Shown: positions 1 through 8,507, numbered from the stretch's first letter. The stretch is DNA of 64,000 nt from Devosia subaequoris (GCF_014197055.1 NZ_JACIEW010000010.1:1-64000), one strand, 5' to 3'. Made by a program: numbers and translations. Notes: a model not told the origin generated them from the letters alone.

Positions 1-81
1 CGCCAGTCCCAGATGAATGTGCAGCGCATCCTTGCTCAGGTGCAAAACTTCGCTGAGTTCAGTCTTGAGCGCATTGAACAT
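1..81 (-). CDS. Partial 5' end of an unknown gene
   Basis: Only the first 27 codons are inside the window; the gene continues beyond base 1. It starts with ATG at 81 and reads MFNALKTELSEVLHLSKDAL and on. A strong GAGGAGG ribosome binding site lies about 7 bases upstream, so the start is well supported. The peptide is too short to assign a family. Alternating hydrophobic residues suggest an amphipathic helix near the N-terminus. I do not recognise it. Confidence 0.55.
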   Translation of the reverse strand, partial: MFNALKTELSEVLHLSKDALHIHLGLA

Positions 82-141
82 GGTGCCCCTCCTCGGCCGG
101 ACCTAACATCGCCGCATTAGCGACAGGTTACGACCCCTCCC

Positions 142-342
142 CATGACGGAGCTGGCCCGAGCCACTTCTGCTTCGCCATCGACGCCGAACAGCTAGACGA
201 TTGGGAGTCCCATCTTGCGACCCTCAACATCCCGGTCGAGGCACGAATGGCTTGGGATCGAGGCGGCAAGAGCCTCTATTTCCGAGACTCAGATGGCCAT
301 CTGATCGAACTGGGCACACCGGGCATCTGGCGGACCTATTAA
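142..342 (+). pseudogene. Remnant of a VOC/glyoxalase-fold protein (C-terminal half)
   Basis: The reading frame gives about 66 residues ending SLYFRDSDGHLIELGTPGIW and a few more before TAA. The block YFRDSDGHLIEL is the C-terminal metal-ligand motif of the vicinal oxygen chelate superfamily (glyoxalase, fosfomycin and bleomycin resistance proteins). There is no in-frame start codon, and a TAG lies 8 codons upstream, so the N-terminal half is missing. I read it as a truncated, dead gene. The exact substrate cannot be inferred. It fits the picture of disturbed accessory DNA at this end of the window. Confidence 0.7.
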
Positions 343-691
343 CTTGCTGTCGTGCAGTTCGACCTCCAAGCGAGAGTCAGAGCCAAACCGGACCGGCGGC
401 CAGCGGGACATCGTCCCTGCTGTTTAAAGACCGGAAAGGGGCGCGTTGTCGATCGGCAGGTGCCGACCCCCATGCGGCCATTCGTCGGCTTAACAGAATC
501 TCTCGAAAGCTGACAGTTGAGCGCACGGCGAGACAACCAGGCGAACAGCTTTCGGTCACATCGGGCACTCACTCGGCGTGAAGCTCCTCCCAATCTAGCT
601 CTTGCATCTCTAGTGGCTAGAGGTTGTAGGCTTTGGCCGAAGAGCGAAGCAGCACCCAGCTTTACTCGTTATCGCGATAAGGAGATAGCCT
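343..691. other. Non-coding stretch between VOC remnant and CDF gene
   Basis: No convincing coding frame, RNA gene or repeat was found in these 349 bases. Overlapping short open frames on both strands lack ribosome binding sites and recognisable protein features. The only clear signal is the AAGGAGATAG ribosome binding site at 679-688 belonging to the next gene. Confidence 0.6.
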
Positions 692-1609
692 GTGCCGCAC
701 GATCACAGCCACGCCCATTTGGATCCCAAATCGGGAGACCGCCGGGTTTCAATCGCGATCTGGGCCAATGCCTTGCTCACAGTGGCCCAGATTGTCGGCG
801 GCATCCTCTCAGGCAGCCTGGCCCTTGTCGCGGACGCTCTCCACAACTTCTCGGACATGGCTTCGCTCGTCATAGCGTTCGCCGCCCGCAAAATCGCCCG
901 TCGGCCTGCGGATGAACGCATGACCTTTGGCTATGGGCGGATCGAGATCGTGGCCGCCCTCGTCAACTACACAACCCTGATCCTCGTCGGCTTCTACCTG
1001 ATCTATGAGGGTGGGATGCGGATGATCGACCCGACCGAAGTCGAAGGCTGGACGGTGGTTATACTAGGCTGCGTGGCATTGGTAGTGGACACCCTCACTG
1101 CGGTTCTCACCTACTCGATGCAGAAGGGCAGCGTAAACATTCGGGCGTTGTTCCTGCACAATCTTTCCGATGCGCTCGCCTCGGTGGCCGTTATCGTGGG
1201 CGGTGTCCTGATCCTCCTCTATGACATGCGATGGGTCGATCCCGCTATCACCATCGGCATCGCGCTCTACATCCTGTACCTGGCATTTTCTGAGATCAGC
1301 AGTCCCATTCGAACCCTGATGCTCGGCAGCCCACCCGACTTGGATGGTAATGCTGTCGTTGAAGCGATCCGCTGCGTGCAGGGCGTCAATGACATCCACC
1401 ACGTGCATCTCTGGCAGATGCAGGAGCACGAGGCCGCCCTGGATTGTCATGTGGTGCTCAACGAAGATGGCTGGGGCCGCATTGACGAGGTGAAACAGGA
1501 GATCAAGCGCCGGCTGAAACGCGGTTTTGGTATCGGCCATTCCACACTGGAGTTCGAGGAGGCCGGAAAAATACACAAGGACGCCAGCCTCTTCGGCCAC
1601 AATACGTGA
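692..1609 (+). CDS. Cation diffusion facilitator (CDF) family metal exporter
   Basis: A 305-residue inner-membrane proton antiporter that probably exports Zn2+ or a related divalent cation. The start is GTG at 692, preceded at 4-13 bases by AAGGAGATAG. The N-terminus is His-rich (HDHSHAH, residues 3-9), as in ZitB/CzcD-type transporters. Six hydrophobic segments occupy roughly residues 20-215. Two HxxxD metal-site motifs are visible, His51-Asp55 (HNFSD) and His156-Asp160 (HNLSD), which is the usual four-ligand transport site. A cytoplasmic C-terminal domain of about 90 residues follows, with HHVHLW, conserved in the family. It stands alone among broken or orphan genes, so it may be cargo of a mobile element. 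Metal specificity is inferred from family, not shown. Confidence 0.93.
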   Translation: MPHDHSHAHLDPKSGDRRVSIAIWANALLTVAQIVGGILSGSLALVADALHNFSDMASLVIAFAARKIARRPADERMTFGYGRIEIVAALVNYTTLILVGFYLIYEGGMRMIDPTEVEGWTVVILGCVALVVDTLTAVLTYSMQKGSVNIRALFLHNLSDALASVAVIVGGVLILLYDMRWVDPAITIGIALYILYLAFSEISSPIRTLMLGSPPDLDGNAVVEAIRCVQGVNDIHHVHLWQMQEHEAALDCHVVLNEDGWGRIDEVKQEIKRRLKRGFGIGHSTLEFEEAGKIHKDASLFGHNT

Positions 1610-2012
1610 ATATAGCCGCACCCGGTCCTGACAGCTTCGATCACCGCTGCAGCGACGTCAGCTTATGGCCGTGGTGGGCTGCCGCAAGCTGACTGGCCGC
1701 TTCCACCCGAAAACGACAAAGCTGGCCGCGGCAGGAACGGCAGCTAGTGGGAAACGGAAAAGGTGGCGCAATGACCGTTGTGGGGCGCGCATCTGTCCGG
1801 CGGGTTTTTGGAAGCCCCCGCCCCACAATCCTCCAAGCCAGCGCCTAAAGTGGGGCGCCGATGTGACCTCCATTGAATCTGGCTATCGTGCCGATCTGGA
1901 GCACCCTTAGGGTGCAAGTGGCCGCCAGTTATCTCCGCCCCCTTGCCGGAAAGCGGCTGCTCCCCGTTGGCGCAGTTCACTTGCCGGTAGAGGTAGCCCT
2001 CGAGGCGCGCCA
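1610..2012. other. Gene-poor gap downstream of the CDF gene
   Basis: About 400 bases without a convincing gene. Open frames exist on both strands, but they have unlikely composition and no ribosome binding site. No terminator of good quality was recognised. Confidence 0.5.
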
Positions 2013-2243
2013 TTAGCTATAAACGCCGGCGTTTGCCGCATCGACCGCTTCAATCACCCAATCAGCGTGACCGGCGCGAACCAACTGCTCAGGGGTCTTG
2101 TCGCCATATCCAGGCACCCGACCAGTCGCGAACCATTCCTCGGCCCCTTGGGGGTCAGCGAAGCGATCTGCTACCCGCTCCATAACCAGCGGCTTGTAAA
2201 GCTCGACCTGCTTGTCGCCAAGCTTCTTTAGGTTCTCGGTCAC
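2013..2243 (-). CDS. MbcA/ParS/Xre antitoxin-like protein, toxin-binding domain only
   Basis: A 76-residue protein starting at GTG 2243, with a GGAAAG site 7 bases upstream. Residues from about 30 to the end (AEEWFATGRVP, then TPEQLVRAG, then a C-terminal AGVY) resemble the DUF2384 toxin-binding domain of MbcA/ParS/Xre antitoxins. In that domain a tryptophan, a TPxxLL motif and a terminal G-hydrophobic pattern are conserved. The N-terminal helix-turn-helix found in Xre antitoxins is absent or reduced to about 25 residues. No RES- or ParT-type toxin gene is adjacent on either strand. It could be an orphan antitoxin, an anti-toxin decoy or a relic. The family call is moderate and function is inferred. 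Confidence 0.55.
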   Translation of the reverse strand: MTENLKKLGDKQVELYKPLVMERVADRFADPQGAEEWFATGRVPGYGDKTPEQLVRAGHADWVIEAVDAANAGVYS

Positions 2244-2563
2244 TTGAGTACTTTCCAGTTTTGCTTCAGGCCCGACACTTGAGGCTACCAGATACTTCGC
2301 GGCACCAGCCCGTCCAACACCCCTAGCATGAAGGACAGAACTCTCGGTATCAACGCCGGGCCGACGCCGTGGAACAACTGCTATTGCCGCTGCCCTTCTC
2401 CAAACCTGACGGACGGTTATCCACTCCGTCGCGGGCGCTAATGCGGCGTAAGGTGGGAGACCCGAACCAGTCGGTCAGCAGCCGACCCCATTGTGGTCAT
2501 TCAAGGCGTTGGCAGAAACACAAAATAGCTGCCATTATCGGTCCGTCAAATGAGGACAATGGC
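2244..2563. other. Gap between antitoxin-like gene and hypothetical gene
   Basis: No gene, RNA or repeat could be supported here. A plus-strand frame is open from 2369, but its first 65 codons have an unlikely composition for a protein and no ribosome binding site. Confidence 0.45.
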
Positions 2564-2896
2564 TTGATCTCGTTCTTCTTCACTTTCCTTGCCGCAACTT
2601 CGGCTGTGAGCAGCGACGGAATAGTGCTGGCAGGTCAGCCTGGTCCAGTTGCTGAATGTATAATGGACAGAACGCACACTAACGGGTGGCACGTTGAACT
2701 GGAGGATATCGAGGCCGGCAGCGTTGTCACGGCCAGAAGCCAGGATGGACGCATCGAATGGTCGATCAGCCTTTCACAATTTCAGGCGTTCCAGTCTGTC
2801 TCGTTGGCGTCGATCACCTACGGAGCAACCACCCGCGACGTCTTTCACAGCAACATTTGGCCAATGATTGAAGATTGTCAGGCGATCAACAACTGA
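2564..2896 (+). CDS. Hypothetical protein, possibly exported
   Basis: A tentative 110-residue product starting at TTG 2564, chosen because GAGGA lies 9 bases upstream. The first residues are strongly hydrophobic (ISFFFTFLAATSAVSS) and could be a signal peptide, though it lacks the usual positive N-terminus. Two cysteines, one after the putative leader and one near the end, could form a disulfide. No family was recognised. The open frame extends further upstream to 2369, but that part looks non-coding. It may be a remnant. Confidence 0.3.
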   Translation: MISFFFTFLAATSAVSSDGIVLAGQPGPVAECIMDRTHTNGWHVELEDIEAGSVVTARSQDGRIEWSISLSQFQAFQSVSLASITYGATTRDVFHSNIWPMIEDCQAINN

Positions 2897-3160
2897 CGCA
2901 TGGCAACAAATCCAATGTCCGCTTCTTTGCCGGAGCTTCGGAAAACCAGCCAGTCCCCTTCCCACCCCATTGCAGCCGATCCATATTCGAGCCGCGGCGC
3001 CCATAGTCCCCCCTCCTGCCCAGAACGGGATGGCGCGCGAACTGGACTTCTAGGGCTTCCACTTCGACTCAGGAAGGTCGGACCTGCCGCCAGGAGCTGG
3101 TCAGAATACATACCAGGAGGGCGAAGTTACTCTGGCTAACGATCACGGCAGTGTTGAACG

Positions 3161-3592
3161 TCACTTTTCTTCGCTTCCTTGACGATCAATGCGCGGTAGA
3201 GATCGATTGAGGTCCTGCTCCGAAAGGCCTCGGCTGCGGGCGTTGTAGAGCCACACGGCGAACTTTTCCAAAAGGCGGTTCCGCTCTGCTTTGAGAACCT
3301 CGATCTCTACCCTAATTGCCTCATTTGTTCTCAGGGCCATTGCTAGATCTGGGGGGAGTCCCTCATCATCCGGCTTAAGCTTCAAAGGTTTCCGCTTGCG
3401 ATTACGCTCTTTGGCTTTCTTGAAGGCAGTGGTGATCGAGAAATGTTTGTCGAGACCCTGCCGCGTGTAACGCGTCCCGAGGACGCCTTCCACCCGGTCC
3501 ACTAGGTGTGTCCACGTCAGCTTTCCGGTCCAGCTCGACAGCAACCCGACAATGCGGTCGACGTCTTCATTTGAGAGGCGGGTGTTCGACAC
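3161..3592 (-). CDS. Small helical accessory protein of the recombinase cassette (TnpC/GmtX-like)
   Basis: A 143-residue basic, mostly helical protein, last gene of the recombinase operon. I chose GTG 3592 because GGGAGGA lies 6 bases upstream and the preceding recombinase gene stops at 3595; a GTG at 3607 would give 148 residues. The N-terminal half has a winged-helix-like block with LTWTHLVDRVEGVLG then YTRQGLDKHFSI, followed by a basic stretch (KERNRKRKPLKLK) and a C-terminal coiled-coil-like helix with EIEVLKAERNRLLEKF. Small proteins of this shape accompany tyrosine recombinase sets in Tn554 (TnpC) and gamma-mobile-trio elements (GmtX). Its role there is probably DNA binding or control of recombination direction. 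The family relation is my inference from layout and shape. Confidence 0.7.
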   Translation of the reverse strand: MSNTRLSNEDVDRIVGLLSSWTGKLTWTHLVDRVEGVLGTRYTRQGLDKHFSITTAFKKAKERNRKRKPLKLKPDDEGLPPDLAMALRTNEAIRVEIEVLKAERNRLLEKFAVWLYNARSRGLSEQDLNRSLPRIDRQGSEEK

Positions 3593-3594
3593 GC

Positions 3595-5688
3595 CTAATC
3601 CTCCCACATCGAGGTCAGAGCATCCTGTTCGTTGAGGTCATCAAGCTCCGTTTCCGAGCCGCTGCCATGCGTGATCCCGAGGGCCTCTCGATCCCGAAGC
3701 GCCATGGCGACTTCGTTATCCAGCGCACCGTCTGGAAGATTGACGATCGTTCCGTCGGGCATGGACTGGTCGTCATGTGCGGCGAGCATCATCTTCTGAC
3801 GCGTTATTCCCCGGGTGTGCGCCGCAACCCATCTGTCGGCGCCATAGTCTTGTTCACCAACAGCGCGCAGTGCCTGGTCGAGTTGGTTTTCCGACAACTG
3901 GAGCCGCTTCTCCACCTTTGCCCTGTGGTCGGCATCGCCCTTCACAAACACGTTCTCGCTGCAGCCGAGGCAGTCCCCGTGACTTTGGCAAGGCAGCAAA
4001 GAATAGTCGTGGACACAGATTCCGAAGTCGGTGATCAGCGCCGAGCCAATCTGAGCGTCCAGGAATTCTCGGCGATCTACGGGTGTGTTTATGCCCTGTA
4101 CTTGGGCAGCCTCGAACATCGGCCCCACGACCCGGCCGTTGAGCATTGCCTCCCTTATTTGGGACAGTGTTTCCTCCGGCGTGACATGGTTATAGGCCTT
4201 GTTTTGCGCGATATTGCGACCGCTCCATTTGGCGATGTCGATCTCACTCATCCCCCTGAGCTGGGCGACAGTGTTAAGCCAATGGCGAAAAGCGTGCGTT
4301 CCTAGGCGTATGGGTGAGCCATCTTTCTCGGTAAAGCCCCAACGTGTAAAGACACGGCGCTTAACATCGCTACTACCCAGCCAAGCGATAAACGCATCGA
4401 GGGTAGCTTGCATAACGACGCTCGGATTGGTTCCCCTTGAACTGAGCTGGTTCCGGAACAACACGATCATCGTTTCAGAATAATGCTGCGTTTGATCGCC
4501 ATTGAACACCGGGAAGTCTCGGGGCAACATAGGCAGTACGGCATCGGTAAGATCTTTCAAGCGTACGCCTCCTGAGCGGTCAGAACTTAGTCGATGCTCT
4601 CTAAGCCAATTGGCAGTGGCGCGAGGGGTCATCCCAAGTACACTTCCAACATCGTGAAGGGGTACGTATCCAGACCGGCGGCAGTGTAGAAGCTCATTGG
4701 GAAGCCACAGTTCATTGGGGTTCTTCTCATACCAAGCTGCCACCTCCCTAGCTGGCGTGCACATCTCGACAAGTCGGCGCACAGCCTCCTCAACAACCGT
4801 GATCATGTGGGTCGGCACCCACTTGACCTGAGGCGGTTCATTCTTACCCGGCCACACGCGAAGACCATATGTTTGAATCATCTCGCAGGTTTCCGGCGCC
4901 TTGGCCTCTGAACGGACCTCGCAATCAAGACGAAGCTGGAGGGCCTCGTGAGCGCGGAGCGGCACCGACATCAGAATTGCGGTCACGGCGCTGAACAGTC
5001 GGTCTTGGAACTCGACGCCGTTGCGAAAAACGTGCGCTAGGGCGTGGAAAGCCTCAGGGCTGGGAAGCCGGTTCGCCCGCCATTCCTTCGCAACTACTCC
5101 GAGTTCCAGCGTCTTGTCCGTCGGTGATCGTACAGCGGGCTTCCAAGGAAAGGGATTGCGCAGAAATCCGCGCTCGAGGCAGAAATTGTGAGTCCGCGCA
5201 AGGTTTTGGGCGAACTGATAATGCCGGTGGCTCCCCACACCTTCGCGCGCCATTTCAACGGCTCGATTCAACACGGCGACATTCAAGTTCTCGATGGCCG
5301 GTTCGACACCCAAGTCCCTAAAAGAGCTTTCGATAAGCTGGAGCGCTTCCAAACGCAGCCGGATTGGTTGAAACCCAAACGGTTTTGCACTTTGCATCCA
5401 CCGAATATAAGCCTTGGCGAAGTGGATGAACGAAGGATGTAGGGGTTCACCGACAACTTGGTGCCACCGTGTGACAGTCGCCTGCCGATTGTAGAATGCG
5501 AGCACCCGCCTATCGATGTTTCGGCTCTTAGTAACAAAGGCATGGCCTACCTGCCAGACGTTATGGTCCCACTGATCGTGGTCGATAAGGACATTGATCT
5601 GGGTGCGCACCAGTTCAATGAAGTCATGAACCTTGATGGACGCTAGAACGACTTGAGGGGAGGCAAATTCGCGGACCTGACCACTCAT
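3595..5688 (-). CDS. Large tyrosine recombinase of the cassette (third integrase)
   Basis: A 697-residue site-specific recombinase. The ATG at 5688 overlaps the previous stop as ATGA and follows GAGGAGAAAGGGGC, so I prefer it to the ATG at 5718. The N-terminal half is a core-binding region. The catalytic domain shows the box I Arg in VPLRAHEALQLRLD, the box II motif HAFRHWLN, a tryptophan in DIAKWSG and the nucleophile Tyr in NKAYNHV. After the catalytic domain comes a Cys-rich segment (ICVHDYSLLPCQSHGDCLGC) that may bind zinc, then an acidic tail. At this size it matches the long TnpB/GmtZ-type recombinases rather than phage integrases. It is translationally coupled with its neighbours, which implies the recombinases work as a complex. 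Confidence 0.88.
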   Translation of the reverse strand: MSGQVREFASPQVVLASIKVHDFIELVRTQINVLIDHDQWDHNVWQVGHAFVTKSRNIDRRVLAFYNRQATVTRWHQVVGEPLHPSFIHFAKAYIRWMQSAKPFGFQPIRLRLEALQLIESSFRDLGVEPAIENLNVAVLNRAVEMAREGVGSHRHYQFAQNLARTHNFCLERGFLRNPFPWKPAVRSPTDKTLELGVVAKEWRANRLPSPEAFHALAHVFRNGVEFQDRLFSAVTAILMSVPLRAHEALQLRLDCEVRSEAKAPETCEMIQTYGLRVWPGKNEPPQVKWVPTHMITVVEEAVRRLVEMCTPAREVAAWYEKNPNELWLPNELLHCRRSGYVPLHDVGSVLGMTPRATANWLREHRLSSDRSGGVRLKDLTDAVLPMLPRDFPVFNGDQTQHYSETMIVLFRNQLSSRGTNPSVVMQATLDAFIAWLGSSDVKRRVFTRWGFTEKDGSPIRLGTHAFRHWLNTVAQLRGMSEIDIAKWSGRNIAQNKAYNHVTPEETLSQIREAMLNGRVVGPMFEAAQVQGINTPVDRREFLDAQIGSALITDFGICVHDYSLLPCQSHGDCLGCSENVFVKGDADHRAKVEKRLQLSENQLDQALRAVGEQDYGADRWVAAHTRGITRQKMMLAAHDDQSMPDGTIVNLPDGALDNEVAMALRDREALGITHGSGSETELDDLNEQDALTSMWED

Positions 5689-7202
5689 GCCCCTTTCTCC
5701 TCGCGCATGCCTTCGCAAAGCTGGATCACCTGCGCAACCGCGAGAATAGTTCGATCGCGGATGGTATAGATTTTGGGATCGGTCGCTTCAGCAATCATCC
5801 GCTCTCTGTCTACCACCAAAGCCTCCAGAAAAGCCTCGTGTGGCCCATCGATCCAGGGTTTGAAGTGCCTGCATGTGTAGCAAGCGAACGGCAAGGTAAG
5901 CCCGCAAAAGCTCATCTGTCCGCAGTCGCCGAGCGAAACGTCCACATTGTTGGCGAGCGAGCGATCATAGATCTTACTCGCGTTGCCGGCACCCGTGGCA
6001 CCGCCCCCCTCCGTAGTGACAACTACCCCAGCAAAAGCCTGAGCCAGCGGAGCCATGTCCATTGCCAGGTGTTTGTCCAAACGAAGTGCCATTTCTGGGC
6101 TAGCCTCGTAGTACACGTGGACGTTCTGGGTGTCGCTATGGTCAAGCAACTCGGCGAGCGTGTGCTTATCGACGCCGTTGTCCGCAGACCGCTGCCCAAG
6201 GGTGATGCGGAAGCGCCTTGTGTTGGCCTTTAGGCCACTTAACCCCTCGATGACCTGCTGTATCCGTTTTGCGATAGCGCGTGAGGACATATGATGCTGA
6301 AGGCCGGGCAGATGTCCTGGGCCTTCATCCCAGAACATTGGCCGATCAGTGCTATCCATCCCTGGATCCGCAAATTTCACCTTATTCTCAGCGATTACCG
6401 CTTCTAGAAGCTGCCCGAGCTGCTTGCTGCAGTATCGGGACTTAAATGCTCCTCTATATGCAGTATCCCTCTGTTTGGCACGAGGAATTCTCAGTTCATA
6501 GCGTTTGACGCCATCTATGTTTTCGGTGACTAGGTCACACTCTTTGAGAGCTGCAATCTGGATTGTTCGCAGTCCATATGACAACAACATCCAGCCAGTA
6601 GCGAAATCAGAAAGCTTGATCTCACCAGCGGCATAGGCGTCATTTAATGACGACTGAATATTGAGCAGCTCAACATCGGTGAAAGCTCCGGTGTTGGGAT
6701 CCCTGGTCCGGACTGAAGTGCCTTTTATGTTCCCGCGCAAGGTCGAGTCGCGGAGGTAGTTCGTCGCCTCTTCGGAGGCTATCCCAAAGCCAAGCTCTGC
6801 TAAGCCTGTTAGCAGCACCCGCACGACTGACAGCTTCCACTCCGTCGTTCGGTTCAGCTTGCCGCGGTAGGCCAAAACGTGCTCGATCTCGATCTGAGCG
6901 ATTGGATCGCTCCGTGTTCCCAAGGTCGCGCGGTAGAACCAGATAAAATTTGAGTATAGATTTTGGAAATGACTGAATGACTTGAACTGCAGATGATGCA
7001 GAAGGCCGCCCTTAAGGAGAGCCACCAGTTCGGCACTCAAATTCTCAAGGACGCTGAAGTCAAACTCTCGAATGCCATATGCGAGTGATGGAATAATCCA
7101 TCTGTCTCCGCTGACATCTACAAGAACGCCCTCAGATGTAAGCACAGAAGGAGGAAGAGCTGGGAGCGCCCGGCCGGCGATAGGGTTGTTAAGAGTAGTC
7201 AT
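5685..7202 (-). CDS. Second tyrosine recombinase of the cassette, altered box II
   Basis: A 505-residue phage-integrase-fold protein, second gene of the operon. The ATG at 7202 overlaps the upstream recombinase stop by 14 bases. Box I is visible as LSYGLRTIQIAALK. Box II reads TRRFRITLG, so the usual first His of HxxR is Arg. Box III is LAELLDHSDTQN, followed by the Tyr region VYYEAS. After the catalytic domain, Cys427, Cys433, Cys441 and Cys444 plus a His form a cluster (CYTCRHFKPW) that looks zinc-binding. The His-to-Arg change does not preclude activity, because some tyrosine recombinases vary here. It lies between two recombinases with canonical boxes, so a partner or architectural role is possible. 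Confidence 0.85.
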   Translation of the reverse strand: MTTLNNPIAGRALPALPPSVLTSEGVLVDVSGDRWIIPSLAYGIREFDFSVLENLSAELVALLKGGLLHHLQFKSFSHFQNLYSNFIWFYRATLGTRSDPIAQIEIEHVLAYRGKLNRTTEWKLSVVRVLLTGLAELGFGIASEEATNYLRDSTLRGNIKGTSVRTRDPNTGAFTDVELLNIQSSLNDAYAAGEIKLSDFATGWMLLSYGLRTIQIAALKECDLVTENIDGVKRYELRIPRAKQRDTAYRGAFKSRYCSKQLGQLLEAVIAENKVKFADPGMDSTDRPMFWDEGPGHLPGLQHHMSSRAIAKRIQQVIEGLSGLKANTRRFRITLGQRSADNGVDKHTLAELLDHSDTQNVHVYYEASPEMALRLDKHLAMDMAPLAQAFAGVVVTTEGGGATGAGNASKIYDRSLANNVDVSLGDCGQMSFCGLTLPFACYTCRHFKPWIDGPHEAFLEALVVDRERMIAEATDPKIYTIRDRTILAVAQVIQLCEGMREEKGA

Positions 7203-8472
7203 TCTTCTGGTCCCCGCCCTTTATGTCAAAACCATCCTGCATTACCCGCAGCTCTTCATTCGAGCGTCTGCGTACGGTTCTTTTCAGATAATGCTGCGCC
7301 GAGTTCTCGTTCCGCCACCCCATTAAGCGAGCGCGCCACTTCACCTCGTGCTCGGCAGGTATCCTGTTGAGATCCGCATGTTCAGAGAAGGCATCGTTCC
7401 AAGTATGCCGAAGGACATGAGGCGACAGGTCGTCAGGGAGATCAGGGATGCGCTCCCGAAGCGCCTCAAAGATCTTGTTAACAGCCGAAAGAGACAGTGG
7501 CGCACCGTCAACTGAGTTCACAATGAGGAACGGGTGCCTCCTGGCAGCTGGCAATGCGGAGCGGTGACGTAAGACATACTCGTGGACCAGCTCTACCAGA
7601 CGACCGTTAAGCGCAAGGAGACGAGACTCTGTCTTGGTGTTCGGCTTGCGCGTCCGTGGATCCAGAGGATCGTCAGGCCGGCGATGAACCATAACGGTTC
7701 CGTTAGACCCCAACTCGAGGTCATCGACTCTAATTCCCAGCAACTCCCCACGACGAATTCCGAGATCGAGCAGCAGGCGCACTATGACGTAGTTTCGGAA
7801 GCGCACGTCTGCACGGAAAGGGTTATCTGGATGTTGAGGCTCGATCACTCGACGCAGTTGGACGACCGCCGCACGTTCCATACCCTCACGTTCGCCTGCT
7901 CCATTCTTACGGCGCGAACCGACCGAGGTCACGTAACCACGTAACAGACCCAGGCAATCGTTTCGAGCGGACGCATACCTTTTAGCTCGCTGCGGCCATG
8001 GAGAAAGTTGCGACTGGATATCGGCACTTGTGAACTCAATAAACGAATATGCAGCGGACAGGCGATTCCGGCGTTCATCAACGTCAACGCCAAGCGCCTG
8101 GTCGGAGGGGAGCTTGACGACATTGGTCGCCAACTCGGCCAGAACGCCCTGGCGATATCTCCCAATGACATTGGATATGTCGATAATCTCAGTGAGCGAG
8201 AAAAAGGTCCCCTCTGCTAACCGACCTTCGACACTAACCCCACGGAGCTCGGCCCAAAGGAAGAGGAACATCAGTGAGCGAAGGTCATTCTCGATTGTGC
8301 TCGATTGCAGGTTCTGAGCGCGCCGCAGCGCGAGCGACCAGAAGGTTGGACCTTCGAGCGGCAGTCCGGTTTCCTTTCGAACGAGGAAAGGAAAGCGCTC
8401 CCCTTTTAGAAAGCGCACCGAAACAACAGCGAACGGGTTTGGGTTCTTAGTTGACAAAAACAAACGCTCCAT
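7189..8472 (-). CDS. First tyrosine recombinase of the cassette (TnpA/GmtY-like)
   Basis: A 427-residue site-specific recombinase and the promoter-proximal gene of the four-gene cassette. The start is ATG 8472. Catalytic features are box I Arg in LGIRRGELLGIRVDD, box II HVLRHTWND, box III tryptophan in LMGWRNENSAQ and the nucleophile Tyr in QHYLKR. The first codons lie inside one arm of a 13-bp inverted repeat (8463-8475 with 8495-8507), so its expression or DNA binding may be self-controlled. The gene ends 13 bases inside the next recombinase gene. It begins about 107 bases from the ssb stop, which puts the element boundary in that short gap. Confidence 0.88.
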   Translation of the reverse strand: MERLFLSTKNPNPFAVVSVRFLKGERFPFLVRKETGLPLEGPTFWSLALRRAQNLQSSTIENDLRSLMFLFLWAELRGVSVEGRLAEGTFFSLTEIIDISNVIGRYRQGVLAELATNVVKLPSDQALGVDVDERRNRLSAAYSFIEFTSADIQSQLSPWPQRAKRYASARNDCLGLLRGYVTSVGSRRKNGAGEREGMERAAVVQLRRVIEPQHPDNPFRADVRFRNYVIVRLLLDLGIRRGELLGIRVDDLELGSNGTVMVHRRPDDPLDPRTRKPNTKTESRLLALNGRLVELVHEYVLRHRSALPAARRHPFLIVNSVDGAPLSLSAVNKIFEALRERIPDLPDDLSPHVLRHTWNDAFSEHADLNRIPAEHEVKWRARLMGWRNENSAQHYLKRTVRRRSNEELRVMQDGFDIKGGDQKNDYS

Positions 8473-8507
8473 CCGGGCCTAGCAAAGACCGTAGCGGATG
8501 GAGCGTT
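8463..8507. repeat. 13-bp perfect inverted repeat over the recombinase start
   Basis: AACGCTCCATCCG at 8463-8475 is the exact reverse complement of CGGATGGAGCGTT at 8495-8507, with 19 bases between. On the minus strand one arm lies in the leader and the other contains the start codon and first codons of the 427-residue recombinase. It could be a recombinase binding site, an operator, or an mRNA hairpin hiding the start codon. Which of these applies is not decided by the sequence. Confidence 0.7.

Noticed and set aside
201-581. A 126-codon plus-strand frame near the left end
   Set aside because: It overlaps the VOC remnant in another frame and its composition is unlike a protein.
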